From Limisoma sp963601185 (GTDB lineage Bacteria > Bacteroidota > Bacteroidia > Bacteroidales > Muribaculaceae): 64,000 bases of DNA. A program made the translations under genes and the position numbers. Under the pieces are notes generated by a model. It saw only the letters and a list, made by a program, of their open reading frames with translations, was not told the DNA's origin and did not search any database. Location of the stretch: NCBI GenBank assembly GCA_963601185.1, contig CAVCEE010000010.1, positions 1-64,000 of the forward strand, given 5' to 3'. Below, in pieces: positions 7,914-15,742 of the stretch. Numbering within the stretch: position 1 is the stretch's first letter; the number at the start of each line of letters is the position of its first letter.

Positions 7914-9398
7914 ATGATCAAACGGTTTCTCTGCATAGCACTTTCCGCTGTGGTGTTGGCGGCTACGATGGCGCAACAGCCTGCCGTGACCGACATCAAG
8001 AAGCAGAAGAAGGAGGCACAACAGGACATAAATGAAACTTCCCAAAAAATTAAGGAAAACAAAAGCGAAACGGCAAAGACTCTTGCCGACCTTAACCGCA
8101 TAACCGGGGAGATTGACGAAAGCAACAAGAAAATCGGCAACCTGCATCTTCAGATTGCCGACATCAACGTGCGCATCAACGGAGTAAACCAGGAGATTGG
8201 AGTACTCGACTCCACTGTCAATAAACTAAAGAATAACTATCTTGCCGCCGTGAAGAAGGTGCGCCTGCACCGGGTGTCGGGCAACAAGATGATGTTCCTT
8301 CTCTCGTCGGGGTCGTTCCATCAGGCTTACCGCCGCATGCGCTACCTTAAGGAGTTTGCACGCTGGCGCGAAGCGCAGACTCGCCAGATTAAGGCCACAC
8401 GCACCAAACTGGAGCAGCAGAAGCAGGAACTGGTGGCTCTGCAAAACGAGCGCAGCAAGACTATCACAACCATCAACGCCACAAAACTTTCGCTTGAGGG
8501 CAAGCGTGCGGAGCAGAACCGCATTGTGGCTCAACTGAAGGAGGAAAAGGGCGACCTGATGCAGATTTTGCAAGAGCAACAACGCAAACTCAACGAACTC
8601 GACCGAGAACTCAACCGCCTGATTGAGGCTGAACGCAAGGCGCAGGCAGAGAAAGCACGCGCCGAAGCGGAGAAGCGCAAAAAGGAAGAAGAGGAAAAGG
8701 CTCGCAAGGCTGAGGAGGCACGCAAGGCTGAAGAGGCTCGGTTGAAGAAGGAGCAAGAGGAGCGCGAGGCTGAACTCCGCCGCAACAAGGAGCAGCAACA
8801 GCGTGAGGCTGAAAAGAAGAAAAAAGAGGAACTGAAGCGCAAGCAGAAGGAACTCGAAAAGGAACAGGAGCGTCTGCGCAAAGAGCAGGAACGCATCGAC
8901 AAAGAGCGTCAGGAGGCGAAGAAAAAGGAGGAACAACGCCGCAGCGAGCCTACGGAAACGGAAGCCGATATCAAGATGGACGGCAGTTTCGAGAGCAACA
9001 AGGGCAAACTCCCGGCACCGGTGACCGGCAGTTACCGTATTGTCAAGCAGTTCGGCAAGCACAAGCATCCTGTGCTCGAATATGTGACTATCGACTCGCC
9101 AGGCATCGAGATTGAAGCATCGGCAAGTGCATCCGCGCGCGCCGTGTTTGCCGGCACCGTGACGTTCATCTATCAGGTGAACAACGAGTACAACTATGTG
9201 GTAATCATCAAGCACGGTTCCTATATGACCGTATATGCCGGACTGAAGACCATCAACGTGAAGAAGGGCGACACTGTAAAGGCTGGGCAGACGCTGGGCA
9301 CTCTGTTCCCCGACGTCAACGACCAGTCGCACGGCATCCTCCACTTCCAAGTGCGCAAGGGCGACACGAAACTCGACCCTCAGGCTTGGCTGAAATAG
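7914..9398 (+). CDS. EnvC-like murein hydrolase activator (degenerate M23/LytM)
   Basis: Periplasmic protein of 494 residues with a signal peptide (LCIALSAVVLAATMA), a long charged coiled coil from about 25 to 345 with extreme Lys/Glu/Arg/Ala content near 230-340, and a C-terminal LytM/M23 domain from about 365 to 494. The first zinc-binding motif of active M23 enzymes (H..G.D) reads SPGIEIEA, so His and Asp are missing. Only the later HGILHFQVRKG keeps the HxH-like part. As with E. coli EnvC, this points to an activator of septal amidases rather than an enzyme. It follows the TPR and DUF4292 genes in one operon. Confidence 0.9.
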   Translation: MIKRFLCIALSAVVLAATMAQQPAVTDIKKQKKEAQQDINETSQKIKENKSETAKTLADLNRITGEIDESNKKIGNLHLQIADINVRINGVNQEIGVLDSTVNKLKNNYLAAVKKVRLHRVSGNKMMFLLSSGSFHQAYRRMRYLKEFARWREAQTRQIKATRTKLEQQKQELVALQNERSKTITTINATKLSLEGKRAEQNRIVAQLKEEKGDLMQILQEQQRKLNELDRELNRLIEAERKAQAEKARAEAEKRKKEEEEKARKAEEARKAEEARLKKEQEEREAELRRNKEQQQREAEKKKKEELKRKQKELEKEQERLRKEQERIDKERQEAKKKEEQRRSEPTETEADIKMDGSFESNKGKLPAPVTGSYRIVKQFGKHKHPVLEYVTIDSPGIEIEASASASARAVFAGTVTFIYQVNNEYNYVVIIKHGSYMTVYAGLKTINVKKGDTVKAGQTLGTLFPDVNDQSHGILHFQVRKGDTKLDPQAWLK

Positions 9399-9415
9399 AA
9401 AAAATCTGTAATGCA

Positions 9416-10363
9416 ATGATTGAAATCCGACGATACTCTCCAACCGACAAGCCAGCGTGGGACGACTTTGTAAATCGCTCGAAAAACGGCACATTTCTGC
9501 ATCTGCGTGGCTATATGGACTACCACGCCGACCGCTTCACGGATTTCTCTCTCCTTGCGCTCAACTGCCACGGCAAACTGGTAGCGGTATTGCCAGCCAA
9601 CATCGCCGGCGACACGCTCTATTCCCACCAGGGACTCACCTACGGCGGCTGGATTACGCCGGTGAAGCATTTCACGGCGGTGACAATGCTCGAAATCTGG
9701 GATGCAATGATGCCATTTCTCAAGTCTAACGGCATCAATTCGCTAATCTACAAAGCCATCCCTTACATCTACCACCGCTACCCTGCCGACGAGGACATCT
9801 ATGCGCTGTTTCGCCACGGGGCGCAGATTGCGGAATGCAACATCGCTGCCACGGCAGTCATCGGCTCGCCGCTCAACAGATACAGCAATAGCACGAAACT
9901 TAACATCGACAAGACTCACGCCACCGGCTTCCGCATAGCCGCAGAGAGCGACTATTCTGCCTTCTGGCAGATTCTCACCACCCATCTACAGGACCGCTAC
10001 GGCAGCAGTCCTGTCCACTCACTGGAGGAGATAACTCTGCTCCACAGCCGTTTTCCGAAGGAAATCCGGCTCTTCAACGTGTACCTTGCCGACCGGCTGG
10101 TAGCCGGTATGGTGTTCTACATCATCAACGGCGTGGCGCATGCGCAGTACACCGGCAACACGCCGGAAGGCATGCACTCAAACGCCATCGCCTTTCTCCA
10201 CGACTATCTGATGCACGATGCGTTTGCCGGGATGCGCTACTATGATTTCGGCACCTGCAACGAGCAGCACGGCGAATACCTCAACGAGGGACTCCTCTTG
10301 CAGAAAAACGGGCTCGGCGGTCGTGGCGTAGCATATCAAATCTATAAAGTCGACATCAAGTGA
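9416..10363 (+). CDS. FemAB/GNAT-fold acyltransferase-like protein
   Basis: Cytoplasmic protein of 315 residues that resembles FemAB-type GNAT proteins acting on cell-envelope precursors or polysaccharides: SKNGTFLHLRGYMDYHADRF near the start, LVAGMVFYIINGVAHAQYTG near 230, and the C-terminal YYDFGTCNEQHGEYLNEGLL. The exact acyl donor and acceptor are unknown. An in-frame ATG at 9386 lies inside the preceding gene, so 9416 is preferred. The stop overlaps the next gene's GTG start. Its neighbour is an O-antigen-type flippase, so I infer modification of a surface glycan or its carrier-linked unit. Confidence 0.72.
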   Translation: MIEIRRYSPTDKPAWDDFVNRSKNGTFLHLRGYMDYHADRFTDFSLLALNCHGKLVAVLPANIAGDTLYSHQGLTYGGWITPVKHFTAVTMLEIWDAMMPFLKSNGINSLIYKAIPYIYHRYPADEDIYALFRHGAQIAECNIAATAVIGSPLNRYSNSTKLNIDKTHATGFRIAAESDYSAFWQILTTHLQDRYGSSPVHSLEEITLLHSRFPKEIRLFNVYLADRLVAGMVFYIINGVAHAQYTGNTPEGMHSNAIAFLHDYLMHDAFAGMRYYDFGTCNEQHGEYLNEGLLLQKNGLGGRGVAYQIYKVDIK

Positions 10364-11793
10364 GCGACGGAAAGGTCAACATATCCCGCACCGTGCTCCG
10401 CGCCATAAAACTGTTCGGCGGAGTGCAAGTGGTGAGCAACCTCTGCTCGGTTGCGCTCAACAAACTTGTAGCCGTCTGGATAGGACCGGCAGGAATGGGA
10501 CTTTTCAGCATCTTCAACTCTGCCATCGATATGCTCCGCTCCGGCACTTCGCTAGGTCTGCGCACAAGTGCCGTGCGCGACATTGCCGAGGCTTCTGAGG
10601 CCGGCGACACTCACCGTCTTGCCACCGTCATTGCCGTGGTGCGGCGCTGGGCGTGGTTCATAAGCATCTTCGGGGCAATCACCACGCTTGCCCTCGCTCC
10701 TACTCTGAGCAAATGGTCGTTTGGCACCTACGACCATCTTTGGGACTATGTGCTGCTTGCAAGCGTATTGCTATTCAACGGCTTTGCCAATAGCGAACTG
10801 GCTATTCTCCAAGGGCTCGAGAAACTCAAGTCGCTCGCCAACGCCTCCCTTCTCGGTGCGGTTATGGGTTTGGCTCTGTCCATACCTCTGTTCTACTGGT
10901 TTCGCATCGACAGTATCATTATGTCGCTGGTTGTCTACCATGCGGCGCTGCTGGTTGCGGCACTGATTTTCCGCCATAAAGGGGCATCGCCGGTCAAGGT
11001 GACCAACCGCCAGGCGGTGCGCGAAGGTGCATCGTTTGTGCGTTTGGGACTGCTGATGACTCTCAGCGAATTCATCACGATGATTTTCAACTACATCTTC
11101 TCGGCATACCTCAACCGGGTTGCCGGAACGGAGACAGTGGGCTTCTATCAGTCGGGCTATTCGCTCGTGGGCCGCTACATCGGACTTGTGCTCACGGCAC
11201 TGACAATGGAATACTATCCGCGTATCACCCGTGTGTGCCGCAGCCGCTTGCGCACACACGTGTTTGCCTCACAGGAAATCAACATTATGATGCTGTGTCT
11301 GATACCGGTGATTGCTGCCTTTCTCATCGCACGCGAGTTGATTGTGTCGTTGCTCTATAGCGAGGAGTTCCACGCCATCATCCCTTACATCTCGTTTGCC
11401 GTAATAGGCACTGCGCTTCGTGCCTATTCGTGGTTTCTCGCCATTGTAATCGTGGCGCGCGGCGACGGAAAGGCGTATATCGTCACCGAATCGCTGTCGG
11501 TGGTCACCGGCTTCGCGCTCAACGTGGTGTGCTATCATCTGTGGGGGCTGAAAGGGCTCGGCATTGCGTTCTGTCTGTGGTATGCCGCCTACTGCGTGAT
11601 TGTGGGTGCGGTCTATTTCCGTCGCTACCGCTACACCGTGTCACGCCAAGCCACGGCACTGACCATAGCCACCATCATCGTTTCATTTGCTATAATGATG
11701 CTTCTCGACAGCGGTATGCTCTGGATTGCCGTTGCGGTGGCTGCAGTTGTCTCTACCCTCGCGTTGCTCCGCCTCCGCAAAATCACCCGCTAA
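10360..11793 (+). CDS. Wzx-type polysaccharide/O-antigen flippase
   Basis: Integral inner-membrane protein of 477 residues with about 12-14 hydrophobic segments, MATE/PST superfamily. The N-terminal IKLFGGVQVVSNLCSVALNK and WIGPAGMGLFSIFNS are typical of O-antigen translocases (Wzx/RfbX), which move undecaprenyl-linked sugar units to the periplasmic side. The start is a GTG that overlaps the previous stop in a GTGA arrangement, implying translational coupling. No glycosyltransferases flank it, so it is a solitary flippase. This makes it uncertain which polymer it serves. Confidence 0.88.
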   Translation: MSDGKVNISRTVLRAIKLFGGVQVVSNLCSVALNKLVAVWIGPAGMGLFSIFNSAIDMLRSGTSLGLRTSAVRDIAEASEAGDTHRLATVIAVVRRWAWFISIFGAITTLALAPTLSKWSFGTYDHLWDYVLLASVLLFNGFANSELAILQGLEKLKSLANASLLGAVMGLALSIPLFYWFRIDSIIMSLVVYHAALLVAALIFRHKGASPVKVTNRQAVREGASFVRLGLLMTLSEFITMIFNYIFSAYLNRVAGTETVGFYQSGYSLVGRYIGLVLTALTMEYYPRITRVCRSRLRTHVFASQEINIMMLCLIPVIAAFLIARELIVSLLYSEEFHAIIPYISFAVIGTALRAYSWFLAIVIVARGDGKAYIVTESLSVVTGFALNVVCYHLWGLKGLGIAFCLWYAAYCVIVGAVYFRRYRYTVSRQATALTIATIIVSFAIMMLLDSGMLWIAVAVAAVVSTLALLRLRKITR

Positions 11794-11813
11794 GGCTGCG
11801 TGTAGTCGAAACA

Positions 11814-12026
11814 TTAATCGCTTGATCGCTCGAGTTCTTCATTGTCGGCTTTGTTATAGAGAAGCACATAAAACGCCAGATTGTATTTGCCTGACAATAT
11901 GTGTAATTCATCGTAGGGCATAAACGACATGTAGTAGAGCGTACTGTCGTAGCCCGATGGCGAAGAACTTGACGACATCATAGTGCCGTCTGGTCTGTAG
12001 ATTTTTGCATAGCACTGCCACATCAT
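11814..12026 (-). pseudogene. short reading frame, probably the C-terminal relic of a secreted protein
   Basis: From an ATG at 12026 this frame gives 70 residues rich in Tyr, Ser and Met (segments MWQCYAKIYRPDG, YMSFMPYDELHILSGKYNL, YVLLYNKADNEELERS). The composition looks protein-like rather than random. The same frame stays open upstream without an ATG to a stop near 12170, reading through the opposite gene's leader. I do not recognise the family. A truncated gene end is more likely than a functional small gene. The remaining non-coding bases 12027-12169 hold only the leader of the next gene. Confidence 0.35.
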
Positions 12027-12169
12027 TGTTGAGGTGTAAGTGCTGTTGTAATAATCCGTTCGTCTGCTGGTCTGTCCACAACTAAGTTTACACGAATTTA
12101 GCCATTTTGCAGCAACAATCCTCCCGAATGTGGCGGAAATTTCGTATCTTCGGCGTAAATTTTGCCTCT

Positions 12170-13909
12170 ATGAAAAAAATACTTATTATCATAATGACTA
12201 TCATCGCATCTACCGCTACCGCAGTGTGCAAGAACAAGACTGTAGAACTGCGGATTGTGGAATCAACTGATGTACACGGCAGTTATTTCCCCTACGATTT
12301 TATCAACCGTCAGCCTTGCAAAGGTAGCCTCGCTCGCTTGTCGACCTACATAAACCGCGAGCGGAAGCGTTTCGGTGACAACCTGCTACTCATCGACAAC
12401 GGCGACATTCTCCAGGGACAACCGTCGGCGTACTACTACAATTTCATCGACACCGTTGCACCGCACCTCACGTCGTCGATACTCAACTACATGCGCTACG
12501 ACGTGGGCAACGTGGGCAACCACGACATTGAAACCGGACATGCTGTCTACGACCGTTGCATCCACCAGTGCAAGTTCCCAGTTCTCGGTGCAAACATCAT
12601 CAACACTGCCACTGGCGAAACCTATCTGCCACCCTACAAGATTTTCGTGCGCGACGGCGTGAAGGTGGCTGTCGTGGGATTCATCACGCCTGCCATCCCT
12701 GCTTGGCTTCCCGAAAATCTGTGGTCCGGTCTCCGCTTCGACGATGTAGAGACTTCTGCACGCTACTGGGTGAAGAAAATCAACGAGGAGGAGAAGCCGG
12801 ACGTTGTGATTGCCCTTATCCATGCCGGACGCGACTGGACACGCACCACCGGCGACTTCGTGGAAAACCCGGCTCAACTGGTTGCGGAGCGCATCGAGGG
12901 CATCGACCTGGTGCTCTTCGGTCACGACCACCAGTTGTTTTGCGACACGGTGAAGAATCCGCGCGGCGAAAACGTGTGGCTTCTCAACCCGGCAAACATG
13001 GCACTGAAAGTGGCGTCTGCCAACATACGCCTCACTCTCAAAAAGGGGAAAGTGGTAAAAAAGGAAATCACCGGCAAACTTGTCGACATAAGCAGTCTGC
13101 CTGTCGATGAGGATTTTATGGCGGAATTCAAGGAGCAGTACGATGCTGCAGATGCTTTCGTCAACCGCAAAATCGGTGCAATCTCGAAGACCATCACCAC
13201 GCGCGATGCATTTTTCGGACCGTCGGCTTTCGTCGACCTCGTACACTCGCTGCAACTGGCAATCAGCGGAGCGGAGGTGTCGCTTGCCGCACCGCTGTCG
13301 TTCGATGCACAGATCAAGCAGGGCGACATTCTTGTCAGCGATATGTTCAATCTCTACAAGTATGAGAATATGCTCTACACCATAAAGATGACCGGCCGCG
13401 AACTCAAGAACTACCTCGAACAGTCGTACTATCTCTGGACTAACCAGATGACCAGCGCCGACGACCATCTGCTCCTGCTCAAGGACGTGCCGGGCACGGG
13501 CAACGACGGTGCACGCGCTCTGTTCAAGAATTTCAGTTACAATTTCGACTCTGCCGCTGGCATCCGCTACACAGTCGACGTGTCGAAGCCCCGTTGGGAA
13601 AAGGTGTCCATCGAATCGATGGCTGACGGAAGTGCATTCTCAATGGATTCTACCTATCTTGTTGCCGTCAATTCCTACCGTGGCAACGGTGGCGGCGGAC
13701 TGCTCACCGAGGGTGCCGGTATTCCTGCCGACGAACTGGACAGCCGCATCGTGCGGTCGACCGACAAGGACTTGCGTTTCTACCTGATGAAATACATCGA
13801 GAAGGTGGGCGACATCAACCCTGCGCCGCTTAACCAGTGGAAATTCATCCCTGAGGACTGGGTGAAGCAAGCCGCTCCTCGCGACTACAAACTCATCTTC
13901 AAGGATTGA
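12170..13909 (+). CDS. 5'-nucleotidase / 2',3'-cyclic phosphodiesterase family metallophosphatase
   Basis: Exported calcineurin-like phosphoesterase of 579 residues that removes phosphate from nucleotides (UshA/CpdB family). A signal peptide (KKILIIIMTIIASTATAV) is followed by metallophosphatase motifs: STDVHGSY (DxH), GNVGNHDIE (GNHD), ALIHAGRDW and LFGHDHQ (GHDH). A C-terminal 5'-nucleotidase domain contains NSYRGNGGGGLLTEGAG near residue 510. All metal-binding motifs are present. An ATG at 12107 would put 21 residues before the signal peptide, so 12170 is preferred. A weak TATCTTCG box lies at 12145-12152. It is a single gene ending at a hairpin. Confidence 0.93.
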   Translation: MKKILIIIMTIIASTATAVCKNKTVELRIVESTDVHGSYFPYDFINRQPCKGSLARLSTYINRERKRFGDNLLLIDNGDILQGQPSAYYYNFIDTVAPHLTSSILNYMRYDVGNVGNHDIETGHAVYDRCIHQCKFPVLGANIINTATGETYLPPYKIFVRDGVKVAVVGFITPAIPAWLPENLWSGLRFDDVETSARYWVKKINEEEKPDVVIALIHAGRDWTRTTGDFVENPAQLVAERIEGIDLVLFGHDHQLFCDTVKNPRGENVWLLNPANMALKVASANIRLTLKKGKVVKKEITGKLVDISSLPVDEDFMAEFKEQYDAADAFVNRKIGAISKTITTRDAFFGPSAFVDLVHSLQLAISGAEVSLAAPLSFDAQIKQGDILVSDMFNLYKYENMLYTIKMTGRELKNYLEQSYYLWTNQMTSADDHLLLLKDVPGTGNDGARALFKNFSYNFDSAAGIRYTVDVSKPRWEKVSIESMADGSAFSMDSTYLVAVNSYRGNGGGGLLTEGAGIPADELDSRIVRSTDKDLRFYLMKYIEKVGDINPAPLNQWKFIPEDWVKQAAPRDYKLIFKD

Positions 13910-13919
13910 CATAAAAAAA

Positions 13920-13945
13920 CCGGCCGCGCATCACTGCGGGGCCGG
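13920..13945. terminator. hairpin terminator between convergent genes
   Basis: CCGGCCGCGCA, TCAC, TGCGGGGCCGG. This is an 11-bp stem with one internal G-G mismatch, preceded by seven A residues that become a U tract on the minus strand. Confidence 0.75.
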
Positions 13946-13967
13946 CAATCAAAGACTTTAATTATTC

Positions 13968-15608
13968 TTATAACACTATAATTCTCTTGACGTTTCTATT
14001 TGCGAATTTCACAACGTAGAATCCTCTTTCAAGGCGTTGCGCTGATATAGTTGATTTACCCGTAAATTGTCTTTCTGCGACTTTCTGTCCCGACATTGAA
14101 TATACTTCTGCTGTAGTGGTTGTCGCGCTCTCCAACACGATCTCGCCATTGCTGAAATATGCCTTGTCGCTGTCGGCTGCTACCGTTGCCACGGCGGCTG
14201 ACCCTTGAGTCACTGTAAATTCTTTCTTCAGACCTTTGCTGTTGAGCGTAAAGGTCGATGTGCGGCCTTCCGTGCCTTCCGGCAACGGATCGGCGGTCAC
14301 GGTCAACGGATACGTTCCGTCGTCGCCTATGGCTGCGATATCCACGCTGTACCAGTCTGCGGTTTGCGACACTTTTGTAATCTTAGTGTCGGTCAAGTCG
14401 TAGTAGGCATCCACGGCGAAGGTCTTACTTCCACCCGTCGTAGGGGCGACAAACTCCGATTCGTCACATTTCAGCCAACTGTATGTAGCGTCAAACGAGG
14501 CGAAGAGTCCTGTTGCCGACGAGCCGTCGGTAAACGGTATCTGGTTGGTGCGGAGCAACTGCTTGCCGCCGCTGAAATCTTCAAACACGAAATATCCGCG
14601 GCACGATGAGCCTTCGTCGTAGCCGTCGATGTCGCGAGCCATGCCAAATTCCACATTCTCGCCAGCAACCATATCGCCGCCAAACACGATTATAACCGGT
14701 CCGTCAACCAGCAGCGGTTCGGTGCTTTTGCCTTCCACAGGCTTGAGCGAGAACAGCGCCGTGCGCCACGAGTCGCTCGATGTCTGGTAGGTCTGCGATT
14801 TCTTGGTCTGACCCTGCGCAAGGAGTTTCATATCGGACGTTGCCGAATAGACCTTGCAGGTGAGTGTGGAGCGGTCGGACAATGTAGACGATGTGAAGCG
14901 GATGTAGGCGTAACTGGTCTGATAGGGTGCTGCCGGCTGCGGCACGACCATGCCCACGCCGAGCACTTTGCTAATTTTGCCGCTGCCGCCTCCGTAGTCT
15001 TCCGATGTCCAGATGGCGTCTGCTGTCTCGCCAACACCCGAAAGACCGTTGCCGTAGACGTTGAATGTCATATATCCGCTGATGTAGCGCGGATAGTTGT
15101 AGAGCGCGGCTTCAAAAATGGTGTTTGTGCCGTCGACCGGGGCTATCACCTCGCCGCCATACTGTACTGCGGCATAGGCGTTGGCTTTCTGTCCGTCAAC
15201 GGTGAGCACTGGAGCGGCATACTGCCCGAACGGATAGGCAGGAGCCTCAAGATGCTCCGTAGTTGCGGTCAGCATATTGCTTTTGTCGCTTGGATCGGGA
15301 TAGGTCCACGTGCACGATGTGTAGTTGCCCGACGTGTAGTTGTACCACGTCAGCGGTGTCTGGTAGGGCGCAAGGCCGAGCACCAGCGCATTGCCGTCCT
15401 TCACAAGGTGACTATAGTTCATCGAGAAGCCTACGGGCATCACGCTGAACGGCGCGCTCACTGCCGGCACTGCCGCCGTACTCTCATCAAAAGCCGCCGG
15501 CACTGGCTTGGGCGCAAGCACTTTAGGTTTCACGACGTTGCCGTCCTGTGCAGCCATCGCTACAGCGGTAAACGCGGAGAGCAACATTATGCCAAATCCT
15601 TTTTCCAT
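13968..15608 (-). CDS. T9SS-sorted surface protein, unknown function (paralog of the next gene)
   Basis: Secreted protein of 546 residues. It has a signal peptide (GIMLLSAFTAVAMAAQDG), a large beta-rich middle with no family I can name, a BACON-like Ig segment near 400-480 (ADWYSVDIAAIGDDGTYPLTV), and a C-terminal type A T9SS sorting tail of about 70 residues (EVYSMSGQKVAERQFTG ... RGFYVVKFANRNVKRIIVL). The middle clearly matches the neighbouring 825-residue protein (GLAPYQTPLTWYN, CTWTYPDP, APAYPFGQYAAP). Upstream in-frame ATGs overlap the promoter, so 15608 is used. It is probably anchored on the cell surface through PorU processing. Confidence 0.8.
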   Translation of the reverse strand: MEKGFGIMLLSAFTAVAMAAQDGNVVKPKVLAPKPVPAAFDESTAAVPAVSAPFSVMPVGFSMNYSHLVKDGNALVLGLAPYQTPLTWYNYTSGNYTSCTWTYPDPSDKSNMLTATTEHLEAPAYPFGQYAAPVLTVDGQKANAYAAVQYGGEVIAPVDGTNTIFEAALYNYPRYISGYMTFNVYGNGLSGVGETADAIWTSEDYGGGSGKISKVLGVGMVVPQPAAPYQTSYAYIRFTSSTLSDRSTLTCKVYSATSDMKLLAQGQTKKSQTYQTSSDSWRTALFSLKPVEGKSTEPLLVDGPVIIVFGGDMVAGENVEFGMARDIDGYDEGSSCRGYFVFEDFSGGKQLLRTNQIPFTDGSSATGLFASFDATYSWLKCDESEFVAPTTGGSKTFAVDAYYDLTDTKITKVSQTADWYSVDIAAIGDDGTYPLTVTADPLPEGTEGRTSTFTLNSKGLKKEFTVTQGSAAVATVAADSDKAYFSNGEIVLESATTTTAEVYSMSGQKVAERQFTGKSTISAQRLERGFYVVKFANRNVKRIIVL

Positions 15609-15628
15609 TCTCTTACAACAATTTTTCG

Positions 15629-15636
15629 CAAAGTTA
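15629..15636 (-). promoter_or_regulatory. -7 box of the T9SS cargo gene
   Basis: TAACTTTG on the minus strand, 20 nt before the ATG at 15608. No good TTG is seen at the -33 position. Confidence 0.5.
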
Positions 15637-15691
15637 TGCATTATCCCCCACTTGCTGGTTAACCTTGTTTCATCATTGTCAAGAAAAACAA

Positions 15692-15715
15692 AGCCCGGCA
15701 CTCACGCACCGGGCT
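15692..15715 (-). terminator. terminator of the 825-residue T9SS cargo gene
   Basis: On the minus strand AGCCCGG and CCGGGCT form a 7-bp stem around a 10-nt loop, followed by TTTGTTTTT. Confidence 0.7.
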
Positions 15716-15742
15716 CGTTACAAAATGTTATCTTACGATTTT

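Noticed and set aside
8226..9494. 422-codon open frame opposite the EnvC-like gene
   Set aside because: Leu/Phe-rich shadow of the Lys/Glu-rich coiled coil, with no start signals or domains.
12386..13468. 360-codon open frame opposite the 5'-nucleotidase gene
   Set aside because: Shadow frame. All recognised motifs are on the plus strand.
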